A DNA stretch of 58,941 nucleotides from Aeromonas popoffii. GTDB lineage: Bacteria; Pseudomonadota; Gammaproteobacteria; Enterobacterales; Aeromonadaceae. How positions within the stretch are numbered: position 1 is the first letter of the stretch; each line of letters opens with the position of its first letter. A model generated the notes under the pieces. That model made no database searches. It had not been told where the DNA came from and worked only from the letters and a program-made list of their open reading frames with translations. The position numbers and the translations under genes are program-made. Positions 1 through 9,404 of this stretch are shown one piece after another. The stretch lies in contig NZ_CDBI01000034.1 of the NCBI RefSeq assembly GCF_000820025.1, forward strand, positions 1 to 58,941. Reading direction: 5' to 3'.

Positions 1-1137
1 GGCTTCTCTGGCGCCGACAGTTTCACCTACACCGCCACCAACGCCAGCGGCACCTCCAGCCCGGCCACGGTGACCATTACCGTCAGTGCACCGAGTATCA
101 GCCTGAGCCCGACGACGCTGGGCAACGGCGCCGTCGGCACGAGCTACAGCGAGACCCTGAGCGCCTCCGGCGGCACCGCGCCCTACACCTACGCCATCAC
201 TGCCGGTGCTCTGCCGGCTGGCCTCAACCTGAATACCAGCACCGGGGTGATCAGTGGCACACCAAGCGCCAGCGGCACGAGCAACCTGAGCGTGACTGCC
301 ACCGACGCCAACAGCGCCAGCGGTTCGCAGGCCTACACGCTCACCATCGGCGCCCAAGCACCGGTGGCCAACGCCGTCAGCGCCACGGTGGCGGCCAACA
401 GCAGCGCCAACCCGATCACCCTGAACATCAGCGGCGGCGCCGCCAGCAGCGTCGCCGTGGCCAGCGCTGCCAGCCATGGCACCGCCAGCGCCAGCGGCAC
501 CAGCATCACCTACACCCCGACAGCTGGCTTCTCTGGCGCCGACAGTTTCACCTACACCGCCACCAACGCCAGCGGCACCTCCAGCCCGGCCACGGTGACC
601 ATTACCGTCAGTGCACCGAGTATCAGCCTGAGCCCGACGACGCTGGGCAACGGCTCCGTCGGCACGGGCTACAGCGAGACCCTGAGTGCCTCCGGCGGCA
701 CAGCGCCTTACACCTACGCCATCACTGCAGGTGCTCTGCCGGCTGGCCTCAGCTTGAATACCAGCACCGGGGTGATCAGTGGCACACCAAGCGCCAGCGG
801 CACGAGCAACCTGAGCGTGACCGCCACCGACGCCAACAGCGCCAGCGGTGTGCAGGCCTACACGCTCACCATCGGCGCCCAAGCACCGGTGGCCAACGCC
901 GTCAGCGCCACGGTGGCGGCCAACAGCAGCGCCAACCCGATCACCCTGAACATCAGCGGTGCCGCCAGCAGCGTTGCCGTGGCCAGCGCTGCCAGCCATG
1001 GCACCGCCAGCGCCAGCGGCACCAGCATCACCTACAGCCCGACTGCTGGCTTCTCTGGCGCTGACAGTTTCACCTACACAGCCACCAACGCCAGCGGCAC
1101 CTCCAGCCCGGCCACGGTGACCATTACCGTCAGTGCA
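1..1137 (+). repeat. Near-identical 525/522-bp tandem repeats in the adhesin gene
   Basis: The motif GGCTTCTCTGGCGCC recurs at 1, at 526 and (one base changed) at 1048, giving periods of 525 and 522 bp. The 3-bp difference is loss of one Gly codon near 955. Unit 1 is 1-525, unit 2 is 526-1047, and unit 3 begins at 1048 and matches closely to about 1137 before it diverges. The first two units differ at only scattered positions over most of their length, which points to recent duplication or gene conversion. More units may lie upstream of the window. Confidence 0.93.
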
Positions 1138-2799
1138 CCGAGCATTACCTTGAGCCCTGGCTCACTGAGCAACGGCTCCGTCGGCACGGGCTACAGCGCG
1201 ACCCTGAGCGTCTCCAGCGGCGCCGCGCCCTACAGTTACAGCATCAGCAACGGCAGCCTGCCGGAGGGCCTGAGCCTGAACAGCGCCAGCGGTCTGGTCA
1301 GTGGCACGCCGAGCACCACCGGCACCAGTAACCTGACCATTACTGTTACCGATGCCAACGGCGCCAGCTGCTCCCAGGCCTACTCGATCACCATCGCCGC
1401 CATGGAGATCAACGTGCCGGCCTCCAGCCAGATCCTGGCGGCGGGCCAGTCGGCCACCGTCGACTTGACCCAGGGCGCCACCGGTGGCCCGTTCACCCAG
1501 GCTACACTGGGGTCGGTCACACCGGCATCGGCTGGACGGGCGATGATGACCGGCCGCTTCTCAATGAGTTTCGTGCCTTCGGCCGCCTTCGTCGGCACTG
1601 CGGTCGTCAGCTTCAGCCTGGAGAATGGTAGCGGAGCCCGTGCCGTGAGCACTGTCAGCTTCATGATCCAGGAGCGCCCGGACCCGACCAAAGACGAAGA
1701 GGTCATCGGCCTGCTCAACGCCCAGACCCGCGCAGCCGAGCGTTTTGCCACCATCCAGATGGACAACTTCAATCGGCGTCTTGAACAGCTGCACCAGATG
1801 AGTTGCGACCGCAATTCGTTCAATGCCAGCTTGCGCAACGAAGGCCGCGACGTACCGTTGGGCCAGATCGCCAAAGCCGTCCAGAGCCAGCTGGAGAACT
1901 CGGCTAACCAGACCGAGCAGGAGAAACGCGAAGTCGCTACCTCCCGGCAGAACAACTGCAAACAGGATGCCATGGCGTTCTGGAGCGACGGCTTCGTCAG
2001 CGTCGGCTCGACCCATGCACAGGGTGCGCAGGACAACAGCTTCACCACCCTGAGCCTGGGCGTCGGTGTCGACTATCGTCTGTCGCCGACCGCCATTGCT
2101 GGTGTCGGTATCGGCTACGGCAATGACCGCAGTGACATCGGTAAACACGACACTCGCAGCGATGGGGATTCTATCGGCATCGCCACCTACCTGAGCCTGA
2201 ACTTGGCACCGCAGGTGCATGCCGACGGCCTGCTGGGCTACAACCGCATCAGCTTCGACTCGCGCCGCTACATCACTGGCAGCGCCGATGATTATGTCCG
2301 TGGCTCGCGGGATGCCGATCAGTTGTTCGCCTCCCTGACTGCCAGCAATGAATACCGCCAGGGGCCTATGTCGCTGACGCCCTACGGCCGCTTGAACGCC
2401 AGCAGCACATACCTGGATGCCTACCGTGAAAGTGGCGGCGGCATTTACGGCTTGTCCTACGACAAGCAGCGCCAGCAGAACTTCACCTCCTACCTCGGCG
2501 TGCGATCGAGCTACGATCTGACGACCCAAATCGGTTTGGTCACGCCCAAGGTCGGCCTGGCCTGGGGCCACAACTTCAGTAACAGTAGCGACTACAAGAT
2601 GCGCTACATCGATCAGGGTGACGAAGGCACCCTGTACCAGCTCAAGCCCGACGCGGTGGACAGCGATTTTGCTAGTTTGGAAATGGGCGTGGACTTTAAC
2701 CTCGGACGCGTCTGGCAAGTGGGGGTTTCGTACAAAACAGCTCTTGGCACGAACGAGCGTAACGACACTATCCGCCTGGGTCTGAATGGCCAGTTCTGA
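1..2799 (+). CDS. Autotransporter adhesin with Ig-like repeats (5' end outside window)
   Basis: The frame is open from base 1, so the gene starts upstream; about 932 C-terminal residues are visible. The passenger alternates two modules: a putative Ig domain (pattern LPAGL...TGVISGTP, He_PIG type) and a cadherin/Big-like domain (TPTAGFSGADSFTYTATN). Two near-identical 174-175 aa pairs are followed by a diverged third Ig unit, a linker with a predicted helix and three cysteines, and then a C-terminal domain of about 270 residues rich in alternating aromatic and polar strands and ending in LNGQF. A terminal Phe after amphipathic strands is typical of outer-membrane beta-barrels, and the arrangement fits a type V autotransporter that displays its repeats at the cell surface. 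A role in adhesion is inferred from this class. A hairpin follows the stop codon. Confidence 0.85.
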   Translation, partial: GFSGADSFTYTATNASGTSSPATVTITVSAPSISLSPTTLGNGAVGTSYSETLSASGGTAPYTYAITAGALPAGLNLNTSTGVISGTPSASGTSNLSVTATDANSASGSQAYTLTIGAQAPVANAVSATVAANSSANPITLNISGGAASSVAVASAASHGTASASGTSITYTPTAGFSGADSFTYTATNASGTSSPATVTITVSAPSISLSPTTLGNGSVGTGYSETLSASGGTAPYTYAITAGALPAGLSLNTSTGVISGTPSASGTSNLSVTATDANSASGVQAYTLTIGAQAPVANAVSATVAANSSANPITLNISGAASSVAVASAASHGTASASGTSITYSPTAGFSGADSFTYTATNASGTSSPATVTITVSAPSITLSPGSLSNGSVGTGYSATLSVSSGAAPYSYSISNGSLPEGLSLNSASGLVSGTPSTTGTSNLTITVTDANGASCSQAYSITIAAMEINVPASSQILAAGQSATVDLTQGATGGPFTQATLGSVTPASAGRAMMTGRFSMSFVPSAAFVGTAVVSFSLENGSGARAVSTVSFMIQERPDPTKDEEVIGLLNAQTRAAERFATIQMDNFNRRLEQLHQMSCDRNSFNASLRNEGRDVPLGQIAKAVQSQLENSANQTEQEKREVATSRQNNCKQDAMAFWSDGFVSVGSTHAQGAQDNSFTTLSLGVGVDYRLSPTAIAGVGIGYGNDRSDIGKHDTRSDGDSIGIATYLSLNLAPQVHADGLLGYNRISFDSRRYITGSADDYVRGSRDADQLFASLTASNEYRQGPMSLTPYGRLNASSTYLDAYRESGGGIYGLSYDKQRQQNFTSYLGVRSSYDLTTQIGLVTPKVGLAWGHNFSNSSDYKMRYIDQGDEGTLYQLKPDAVDSDFASLEMGVDFNLGRVWQVGVSYKTALGTNERNDTIRLGLNGQF

Positions 2800-2876
2800 A
2801 TCCAGGATCCAGTTCAACATGTTTGGGTTGCTCCCTACAGAAGGAAATGGATCCCCCTGAGGTATAGCCACAAAAT

Positions 2877-2911
2877 AACACTCCGCCAGACCCCGACTTT
2901 GGCGGAGTGTT
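2877..2911 (+). terminator. Hairpin after the autotransporter gene
   Basis: A perfect 12-bp stem (AACACTCCGCCA at 2877-2888 with its complement at 2900-2911) and an 11-base loop lie 78 bp after the stop codon. Only a short T-rich stretch (GTGCTTT) follows, so termination is likely but the U-tract is weak. Confidence 0.7.
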
Positions 2912-3293
2912 GTGCTTTAGCTGCGCCGAAGGAGTGGAAATTGCACAACGGCTCAAGGGCTTTGTGACCGGCCGGAAAACCCTTGCAGAAGGGGAGGGCT
3001 AGCCAGTCGTCGTTAGAGATGAAGCGACGGAGGGCTCATACGCTGATGAACGAAGGACTATCCAGACTGAAAGCGGCGAGGTATAGCGTTACGTGGTGGT
3101 TGCCGATATTAGAAGCAGTTGCGCATCGTGCGATGGGTGAGATCAGGGAGGGGGTGGCGTGGGTCTCCGTTTATTTGGCTAAAAATGTCCGTTGGACCAA
3201 GCAGATGACATTGATACAAAACAGGATGTTTGAAAAGCGTTTTAAATAGTGCGCTTTCTTAATGACCTGTGCATGAACGATTATTTATGACAA
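2912..3293. other. Intergenic stretch with no supported gene
   Basis: This stretch separates the G+C-rich adhesin gene from the AT-rich toxin gene. A frame of about 76 codons can be read from an ATG at 3018, but it has no convincing ribosome-binding site and a composition unlike a protein. No repeat, tRNA or insertion-sequence end was seen. Confidence 0.5.
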
Positions 3294-3321
3294 TGAAAAA
3301 AGGGCGCATCATGCACCCTTG
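3294..3321 (-). terminator. Terminator of the toxin gene
   Basis: On the minus strand an 8-bp stem (AAGGGTGC with GCGCCCTT, including one G-U pair) and a 5-base loop run into TTTTTT. It lies about 45 bp after the stop codon of the toxin gene and has the form of a factor-independent terminator. Confidence 0.8.
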
Positions 3322-3367
3322 AAAATTAATTTCATTAACTTTTTTCGCTATTGAAGTGTGGGGGTTC

Positions 3368-5209
3368 CTACATCGGGGTAAATAACTCCAGGAAACGACT
3401 ATAAGAAATTGGGTTGCTACCTTGTGGTTTGTCCTTTGCAAGAATAACATCGTTATTGCTAATATTTACGAAAACTTGCTCTTTATAAAGCTGGTTAATC
3501 AGGGTGTCACCATCCCATACCCAATGCTGCTCAAGCTTCATATTGTCATTACATAGCCCCATGGATACGCCGTGCTTGCTGATATCATCTGATGTTCTTT
3601 CTAAGCAGTACCCAATGGCGGAAATACTTTGTAGTCTTCCAAATTTATCCATAAAGAAACCCTGTTTCTTATTGTTGTTAATATCACAGGTCTCAAAAGT
3701 GAATGTTGGTGAGTTATTGTTTCCAATGATGCTAGTGCATTTGCTTGATACTCCTCCCAATTGTAGATTTACTGGCCACTGACCAATAAATACAGGGTTA
3801 TCCCAATCCACTTTAAATGAAATATTTGCTTTCAATGGCGGTGCCTGGATAGACTCGCCTCTGAATTTTGTTCTACAAATTGGGGTGGTACTACAGATAA
3901 CATCGCCATATGCTTTGAATACTTTGGGTGTAATTACGGCTTCAATGTTAAACGTTCCTGTGCCAGCCTTTCCTTTTTCATCGTTCACAAAGGTAACATC
4001 AAAGCTAGGCATGAAATTCTCGTAAGACATTTGAGATATATTGTCATACATCAATGGGTCTTTTCTATTTAAAGAGTTTTGAGCGCCATACCACCTCATG
4101 TTATCTTTGGCATTATTAAACTGTTTCCTCTCCCATGAAAAAATTGCTTCATCACTGCCGCTGGGGTCATTAAGTAATCTTTTTGATACTGCATACTCTC
4201 TTGATGCGATCGTAACATTGCGACTTTGTTCTGAGGTGACACTTGTGGTGAGCGTAGGCTGCTTCGCCGTAACACTTAGTGTTGCATTATAAGTGACTTT
4301 ATTCCCCTGGCTAATACTGCTTTCAGGATTGATATTTTCAGGGAACGAATTGAAGATACGGGCTCTTGCTTTAGATGGTGAATTTTTGTCTGATTTAACA
4401 GTGAAGGTTGCTGCCTCAATAATTGGAGCACTCATGAACTCAGTGCTACTATATTTTTCTTTGTTTTTAATTGTTCTGATGGCCTCATGGTTTAGCGTGA
4501 TCCCACGGCCTTGAGTTTCTTTACCAATGCTAACCCTTACGAATTTACCATTATTAGACATCCCAGATTTCTCGGAGCTTGCTAGCGATACCAAGAATAT
4601 TAAGTCGATATCTCTGTCTTTACAGGTGGATATGGTACTACCATCCCAGCTAACTCCACAGGTTGAGTTCTGTATAACACTTGAGTTATTGAGATTGAGG
4701 TAATACTCAATCATAGGGATTTGTTGGTTGAATTCACCTTGATAGCTAAAATTAGTTGCTGGAGAGATGTCACTCAAATCACTTAATTGTTCTATTTTAT
4801 ATAAGGTATCGTGAATCAGCTCGGCCTTGTCTGTATCTATGGGAGTTAGCATGACTTTGCCATTATGTCGACTGACCACGATGGCATTTTCATCAAAAGA
4901 AATTGGAATTGTTTTTCTGAATTTCTCTTTCGCGACTTCAATATCTTCTTTCTTTTTAATGTCACTAAAATCAAATAGAAATACTTCCCCTTCTTCTAAA
5001 GTCTTCTGTATTATGTCGTTGTAGCTAGGTGTGTGACGATCATTGTTTTTACGTGACTCAATTAACTTTTTGTTAAAATTTATGTAATTTACATTATCTG
5101 TGTCAATGTTTGCTCTTGTAGCAAAAGAGCTCATTGTTTCTAAAGCTAGCGTGGGGGTTGATAATGATGTCAAGGTAATCAATAAAATTGCTATTTTTGT
5201 TTTCTTCAT
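3368..5209 (-). CDS. Secreted pore-forming toxin, Vibrio cholerae cytolysin (HlyA) family
   Basis: 613 aa. Residues 1-22 form a signal peptide ending TPTLA. A pro-region of about 120 residues precedes a leukocidin-type pore-forming core, recognisable from YNATLSVTAKQ followed by FSWERKQFNNAKD and, further on, FMPSFDVTFVNDE. After it comes a ricin-type beta-trefoil of about 130 residues, starting at WPVNLQLGG and including EQHWVWDGDTLINQLY. The 741-aa V. cholerae cytolysin has the same order plus a C-terminal beta-prism, which is absent here. By family, the protein is secreted, proteolytically activated and assembles into oligomeric pores in eukaryotic membranes. The start follows AGGTG at a good distance. 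Base composition is far lower in G+C than in the neighbours (AAA, ATT and AAT are common), suggesting acquisition by transfer. Family assignment is fairly sure; activity and target cells are unknown. Confidence 0.75.
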   Translation of the reverse strand: MKKTKIAILLITLTSLSTPTLALETMSSFATRANIDTDNVNYINFNKKLIESRKNNDRHTPSYNDIIQKTLEEGEVFLFDFSDIKKKEDIEVAKEKFRKTIPISFDENAIVVSRHNGKVMLTPIDTDKAELIHDTLYKIEQLSDLSDISPATNFSYQGEFNQQIPMIEYYLNLNNSSVIQNSTCGVSWDGSTISTCKDRDIDLIFLVSLASSEKSGMSNNGKFVRVSIGKETQGRGITLNHEAIRTIKNKEKYSSTEFMSAPIIEAATFTVKSDKNSPSKARARIFNSFPENINPESSISQGNKVTYNATLSVTAKQPTLTTSVTSEQSRNVTIASREYAVSKRLLNDPSGSDEAIFSWERKQFNNAKDNMRWYGAQNSLNRKDPLMYDNISQMSYENFMPSFDVTFVNDEKGKAGTGTFNIEAVITPKVFKAYGDVICSTTPICRTKFRGESIQAPPLKANISFKVDWDNPVFIGQWPVNLQLGGVSSKCTSIIGNNNSPTFTFETCDINNNKKQGFFMDKFGRLQSISAIGYCLERTSDDISKHGVSMGLCNDNMKLEQHWVWDGDTLINQLYKEQVFVNISNNDVILAKDKPQGSNPISYSRFLELFTPM

Positions 5210-5558
5210 TTTTAAACACCTATTGTGATTGGTTGTATCTACTGAGCCTGTATCATGTCGAAAATTTCATTTCACTATTAAATTTAATATTAATAGCTCC
5301 ATCCTGTGTGGGCTCGTTCGCATCTATTAAATGTAAACAAAAAATTGTGTCAATCAAACATTTATTAGGTAGGAAGGAAATGTGATTCACCGCGCATATA
5401 GCGTATATAAAAGTGGTTTTTTTGTAACTGGATGTATCTGTAAATAGGTTCAATGACCGTAGTTAAATAGTCGTTCCGAATAGCAGATCACTGGAAGAAG
5501 GGAGCTCAGTCCCGTTGATCTGATTAGTCGCCAAACAAAATACACGAAAAGGACTTAA
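5210..5558. other. AT-rich upstream region of the toxin gene
   Basis: About 350 bp of strongly AT-rich DNA upstream of the toxin gene on the minus strand. It must hold the toxin promoter, but several AT-rich hexamers compete and none stands out. Such sequence is a likely target for nucleoid silencing proteins (H-NS type); this is inference from composition. No gene was found. Confidence 0.5.
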
Positions 5559-5735
5559 TTGATACCCGTACTTTCACCCTTGCCGCGACCACAACGGCGC
5601 CGTATTCACAAAATTATCCACTCCACCCGTGATAACGGTCATAAACGCCGTTTGATAGCCGCCCTGTTGCTACATGAAGGCCGCTCGTTATTTATCTGTG
5701 CAAACGAAGATGTGGCACCAGAGCTCACTTGCTAA
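5559..5735 (+). mobile_element. Decayed N-terminal remnant of an IS630-type transposase
   Basis: An open frame from TTG-ATA-CCC at 5559 to TAA at 5733-5735 encodes a peptide starting (L)IPVLSPLPRPQRRRIHKII and continuing through RRLIAALLLHEGRS. The spacing and residues (P..PRPQR, I.K..H.T.D, RRL.A.L.LH.G.S) match, as far as I recall, the N-terminal helix-turn-helix region of IS630 transposases. After EGRS the similarity is lost and the frame soon stops, so the catalytic DDE part is missing. The original ATG appears to be ATA. No inverted repeats were identified. The remnant sits between the AT-rich toxin patch and core-like genes, so it may mark an old insertion boundary. Confidence 0.55.
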
Positions 5736-5787
5736 TCCAGCGCGGCTGCACCTATAAAGGCCCATCACTCTTGTCCGGATAACAGCA

Positions 5788-6690
5788 ATGAAGACCCATT
5801 CTGATGAACTGACCCTGTTTGTGGCGGTGGTGGAGGCGGGCAGTTTTCGCCAGGCGGCGGAGAACCTGGGGATGGACAATTCTGTGGTGAGCCGTGGCAT
5901 CAAGCGGCTGGAAGAGAAGCTCTCGACCGTGCTGCTCAACCGCACCACCCGCCGGGTCAGCCTGACCGAAGAGGGGAGCTGGTTCTATCAGCGTGCGGTG
6001 AAGATCCTGACCGAGATGAGCGAGGCGGAGGGACACCTGCTGATGCGCAAGGCGCAGCCGGCGGGGATATTACGGGTCGATGCGGCCACCCCCTTTATCC
6101 TGCACCGGTTGGTGCCCATCATCGGTGAGTTTCGCCGTCGCTACCCCGCCATCGAGCTGCAATTGCACAGCTCGGAGGGCTTTATCAATCTGATGGAGCG
6201 GCGGGTGGACATGGCCATCCGTATCGGCGAGCTGGCCGACTCTTCCCTGCGCGCCCTGCCGCTTGGCCACTCGCGGCTAAGGTTGCTGGCATCGCCCGCT
6301 TACCTGAGCGAGCGCAGTACCCCGCGCCAGCCGGCGGATCTGCTGGCTGGCCACGAGCTGCTGGGCTTTTTGCATCCCGATCACCTCAACCACTGGCCGC
6401 TGCTCAGTGCCGAGCAGGGGGATCGCTTTGCCATCACCCCCAGTCTGCGGGCCAGCAGCGGCGAAACCTTGCGTCAGCTGGCGCTGGCAGGGCAGGGGAT
6501 CGTCTGCCTGTCGGACTTTATGACAGGGCCGGATCGGGCCAGCGGCGCTCTGGTGGAGGTGCTGGCGCGCAGCAACAGCGGCGCCTCGCGCCCCATCAAT
6601 GCGGTGTTTTACTCCGATGCCCAGCGCGACATCCGGCTGCGGGTCTGGCTCGATTTTCTCAAAGAGCAGCTGAGAAGCCATACCCTGTAA
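5788..6690 (+). CDS. LysR-family transcriptional regulator
   Basis: 300 aa, the usual length for the family. Residues 5-65 form the winged helix-turn-helix (FVAVVEAGSFRQAAENLGM, then RGIKRLEEKLSTVLLNRTTR); residues 90-295 form the effector-binding domain of two alpha/beta subdomains. It resembles the DmlR/YafC-type subgroup, whose N-terminus has the TTRRVSLTEEG segment. No divergent target gene is adjacent: upstream lies the IS630 remnant and downstream a convergent small membrane protein, so neither ligand nor target can be read from context. The ribosome-binding site before the ATG is weak (GGATAACAGCA). Confidence 0.9.
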   Translation: MKTHSDELTLFVAVVEAGSFRQAAENLGMDNSVVSRGIKRLEEKLSTVLLNRTTRRVSLTEEGSWFYQRAVKILTEMSEAEGHLLMRKAQPAGILRVDAATPFILHRLVPIIGEFRRRYPAIELQLHSSEGFINLMERRVDMAIRIGELADSSLRALPLGHSRLRLLASPAYLSERSTPRQPADLLAGHELLGFLHPDHLNHWPLLSAEQGDRFAITPSLRASSGETLRQLALAGQGIVCLSDFMTGPDRASGALVEVLARSNSGASRPINAVFYSDAQRDIRLRVWLDFLKEQLRSHTL

Positions 6691-6777
6691 CGCCACGTCG
6701 TACGGCCAAGCAGATAAACAGACGGCCGAGTTGAGGGTCGGCCGCGAGTTCGGGAAGGTGTGTGCGGCGAGACGGCT

Positions 6778-7014
6778 TTAACGAGGCAATTTGCCCCACA
6801 CCCGGCTGAGCAGGGCGCCGCCGATCACGGGCGCAATGGCCAGCAGCAGGGTCCACTGCCAGGAGAGTCCACCCGCGGTGGTCGCCAGTACGATGCTGGT
6901 GAGTACCACCAGTTGGGCCACCATCATCAGAAAGGTTCCTTCTCGGGGGGTCAGAGCCTCTTTTTGAGCGACGGATGGCTGGGCTACGGGTGCTTGAGTG
7001 GTGGTCGATTTCAT
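6778..7014 (-). CDS. Small two-helix membrane protein, unknown function
   Basis: 78 aa. The first 25 residues are polar with repeated Gln, Ala and Pro; two hydrophobic segments follow, at about 28-47 (FLMMVAQLVVLTSIVLATTA) and 52-70 (WQWTLLLAIAPVIGGALL), and the protein ends KLPR. A good ribosome-binding site (AGAGGG) precedes the ATG, which supports it as a real gene despite its size. It is convergent with the LysR gene and lies downstream of the chemoreceptor on the same strand. I do not recognise the family; it is probably an inner-membrane protein. Confidence 0.65.
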   Translation of the reverse strand: MKSTTTQAPVAQPSVAQKEALTPREGTFLMMVAQLVVLTSIVLATTAGGLSWQWTLLLAIAPVIGGALLSRVWGKLPR

Positions 7015-7147
7015 GGCGATATCCCTCTGTTGGGTCTGATATCACTAAGCAATGGCCGTTCCACCTTTTTTCCCGTTAACTATCAATGATTTGTGGATTA
7101 TCGCCGCATTCCCGTTTCGGGATCGCGCGCAAAATGATTCGCAAAAT

Positions 7148-7171
7148 GAAAACGCCACCTTGCGGTGGCGT
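7148..7171 (-). terminator. Terminator of the chemoreceptor gene
   Basis: On the minus strand, stem ACGCCACC/GGTGGCGT (8 bp) with a 4-base loop, followed by TTTTCATTTT. It lies about 30 bp after the chemoreceptor stop codon. Confidence 0.85.
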
Positions 7172-7202
7172 GCTGGTTACTGAGAGGGGGGAGGGACTGG
7201 AC

Positions 7203-9179
7203 CTAGCCAATCCGGTATTGGCGGATCTGCTCGTCGATGGCCTTGGCCAGCTCAAACAGCTCACTACTGGCTATATTGCTCTCCTGCGCGTGTTCCCGCT
7301 GGAGTTCGGCCACCATGGCGAGCTCATCCAGCGCCGTTCTGGCCTGCCCCATCTGTTGATTCTGGGCCTGTGCCAGCGCGCTGATCTCGTTGATCTCGAG
7401 GGCGGTCTGGTTGATTTGGCTGGTGGCATCGATCAGCACCTCTCTGGTCTGATGCATCCTGCTATAACCCTCTTCGCTCAGGGTGCGGGAGTCCGCCATC
7501 GAGCTGCTGGCCTGACGGGTACCCTCTTGCAGGCGCAAGATGAGATCCTGCACATCCTTGGTTGCAGTTTGGGTGCGCACGGCCAGTTGACGTACTTCGT
7601 CGGCAACTACGGCAAAGCCGCGGCCCATCTCCCCCGCGCGGGCCGCTTCGATGGCGGCGTTGAGGGCCAGCAGGTTGGTCTGGTTCGACACATCGCGGAT
7701 CAGATTCATGATTTGGGTGATGTTGTTGCTGTCTTTGACCACCTCCTCCAGCAGGGCGGAGGAGCTGCCGATGCTGTTGCGCAAGGTATCGAGTTGCTCG
7801 GCACTTTGGGTCACATCCTGCTCGATGGCGATCATGTGGCTGGCGATACGCCGGGTCACCTCGTTGACTCCCTCCGAGCGGGTGGCGATCTGCTCGGCGT
7901 TGTTGCCGATGATGGAGACCACATTGGTCAGCTCCTGAATACTCTGGGCCTGCTGGCAGGCTTCACCCGCCAGCGCCTGGGCCTGTTGCATGGATTGGGA
8001 TGACTGCGCCGAGAGGGCGCTGCCTGACTGCTGGAAGCGGGAGAAGCTCTGGTTCAGGCTCTGGATCAGCTGGTTGAAGCTCTGGGCCATCATCCCCAGC
8101 TCGGATTTGTCAGAGAAGTCGAGGCGAGTCACCAGATCCCGATCGGCGGTGATGTGGTGCATGCCATCGGCCGCCTGACGAATGGGGCGGCTGATGGAGT
8201 GAGCCAGCCAGGCCGAAGCCAGCATCGCCAGCCCGCCGATGGCCAGTGACACCATGATGATCAGCTTGCGGGAGGCGAGCAGCCCCTCTTCCAGTTCGGC
8301 ACCGTTGATCTCGCCAATCAGTAGCCGGTTGAGGGTGGGGATGTAACGTACCGCAATGAGGTAGGTCTGCCCCTCCAGCGTCAGCGCTTCCACCGCCACT
8401 TGCTCCCGGGCGTTGGGGATGAGCCGTTTGACGGTGTCGAGGAAGGATTGCTGATGGTGGGCGGAGCCTTGTTGCTCCTGCTCGGGGTGGATCTCGATAT
8501 TGCCCTCCATATCGGCCAGATAGACTTGACCGCTCTTGCCAATCCGGTAGCCGCTGATGAGCTTGCTCAGGGCGCTCATGTCAATGGAGGTGCCCGCCAC
8601 CGCCAGGGTCTTGCCTGCTGCGGTCACGGCTGTGTTGATATAGAGGGAGGCGCTCTGGTCGAAATCCGAGATATCGAGGTTCAACTCGTACGGTTTGCCC
8701 CGTTTGAGAAAACCGTAGAACCACTCATCTTTCGGGTCTGACTCGCTCAACTGTTTTTGGGCTGTGGTACTGCCACTGAAGTTGATCAGGGTACTGCTCT
8801 GGCGTGGCGCGATAAAGACATTGCCACCGATGCGCTGCTGAAGATCCTGAAAGTAGCGCTCTATGGCGGGCCACTCTTGCTCTGGCATGCCGGCGGTCAG
8901 CCAGTCGATAACAAAGCGGTTGTTGGCCAGCGCCTGCGCTTCGGTCAGATGCTGGATCAGCTGGGCGGTCAGCTGGTTGGCGATCCGGTCCACACTGCTT
9001 GGCAGCTCGTAGCGTTCGACCCGCTGCTGTGCCTGATTGTGGGAGATCTGCTCCAGGATCAGGGTGATGCAACTGATGGCGATGATCATCAGAATGGCCA
9101 CCCCGGAGAGGATCCGGGTGCGGATCCCGAGCCCTGACCAGAGTGAGTGCAGTGTAAAACGGTGTATCGCCCTCTCCAT
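7203..9179 (-). CDS. Methyl-accepting chemotaxis protein with periplasmic Cache-type sensor
   Basis: 658 aa from the ATG at 9179, chosen because AAGGAG sits 7 bases upstream; the frame stays open further upstream without a better start. Membrane segments lie at about 24-42 and 306-326 and enclose a periplasmic domain of about 260 residues with double-Cache features ([39 protein letters not shown]). A HAMP domain (about 327-380) and the cytoplasmic signalling domain follow, with the conserved hairpin [19 protein letters not shown]. By family it binds a small ligand, often an amino or organic acid, and controls CheA. There is no C-terminal CheR/CheB-binding pentapeptide (it ends QYRIG). The ligand is unknown. 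Confidence 0.93.
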   Translation of the reverse strand: MERAIHRFTLHSLWSGLGIRTRILSGVAILMIIAISCITLILEQISHNQAQQRVERYELPSSVDRIANQLTAQLIQHLTEAQALANNRFVIDWLTAGMPEQEWPAIERYFQDLQQRIGGNVFIAPRQSSTLINFSGSTTAQKQLSESDPKDEWFYGFLKRGKPYELNLDISDFDQSASLYINTAVTAAGKTLAVAGTSIDMSALSKLISGYRIGKSGQVYLADMEGNIEIHPEQEQQGSAHHQQSFLDTVKRLIPNAREQVAVEALTLEGQTYLIAVRYIPTLNRLLIGEINGAELEEGLLASRKLIIMVSLAIGGLAMLASAWLAHSISRPIRQAADGMHHITADRDLVTRLDFSDKSELGMMAQSFNQLIQSLNQSFSRFQQSGSALSAQSSQSMQQAQALAGEACQQAQSIQELTNVVSIIGNNAEQIATRSEGVNEVTRRIASHMIAIEQDVTQSAEQLDTLRNSIGSSSALLEEVVKDSNNITQIMNLIRDVSNQTNLLALNAAIEAARAGEMGRGFAVVADEVRQLAVRTQTATKDVQDLILRLQEGTRQASSSMADSRTLSEEGYSRMHQTREVLIDATSQINQTALEINEISALAQAQNQQMGQARTALDELAMVAELQREHAQESNIASSELFELAKAIDEQIRQYRIG

Positions 9180-9319
9180 ATCTCTCTCCTTGATAAATAA
9201 GGTCACATATGCCACCCAGATGATGATTATAGATAGATAAGTCAATTGCGTTGTGCGGGATGCTGGCAGCAGCGCGTGGCGATATTTGGATGCGATGAAA
9301 GGCGGGGTGTGCTGACAAG

Positions 9320-9349
9320 AAAGAGGCCGACATGGCTGTCGGCCTCTTT
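9320..9349. terminator. 13-bp hairpin upstream of the chemoreceptor gene
   Basis: A perfect stem AAAGAGGCCGACA (9320-9332) with its complement at 9337-9349 and a 4-base loop. The symmetrical A/T flanks allow terminator function in both directions. It would stop transcription from the glgC side before the chemoreceptor promoter. Confidence 0.75.
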
Positions 9350-9404
9350 GGTTGTTCAGGGGCATTGTTACCTACATCAGTGAGGCTTGAATGGAGCCCT
9401 CTGA

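Noticed and set aside
1561..2871. 436-codon frame antisense to the autotransporter barrel
   Set aside because: Overlaps a convincing beta-barrel domain; no independent support.
2983..3249. 88-codon frame after the autotransporter
   Set aside because: Non-ATG start, no spaced ribosome-binding site, composition unlike protein.
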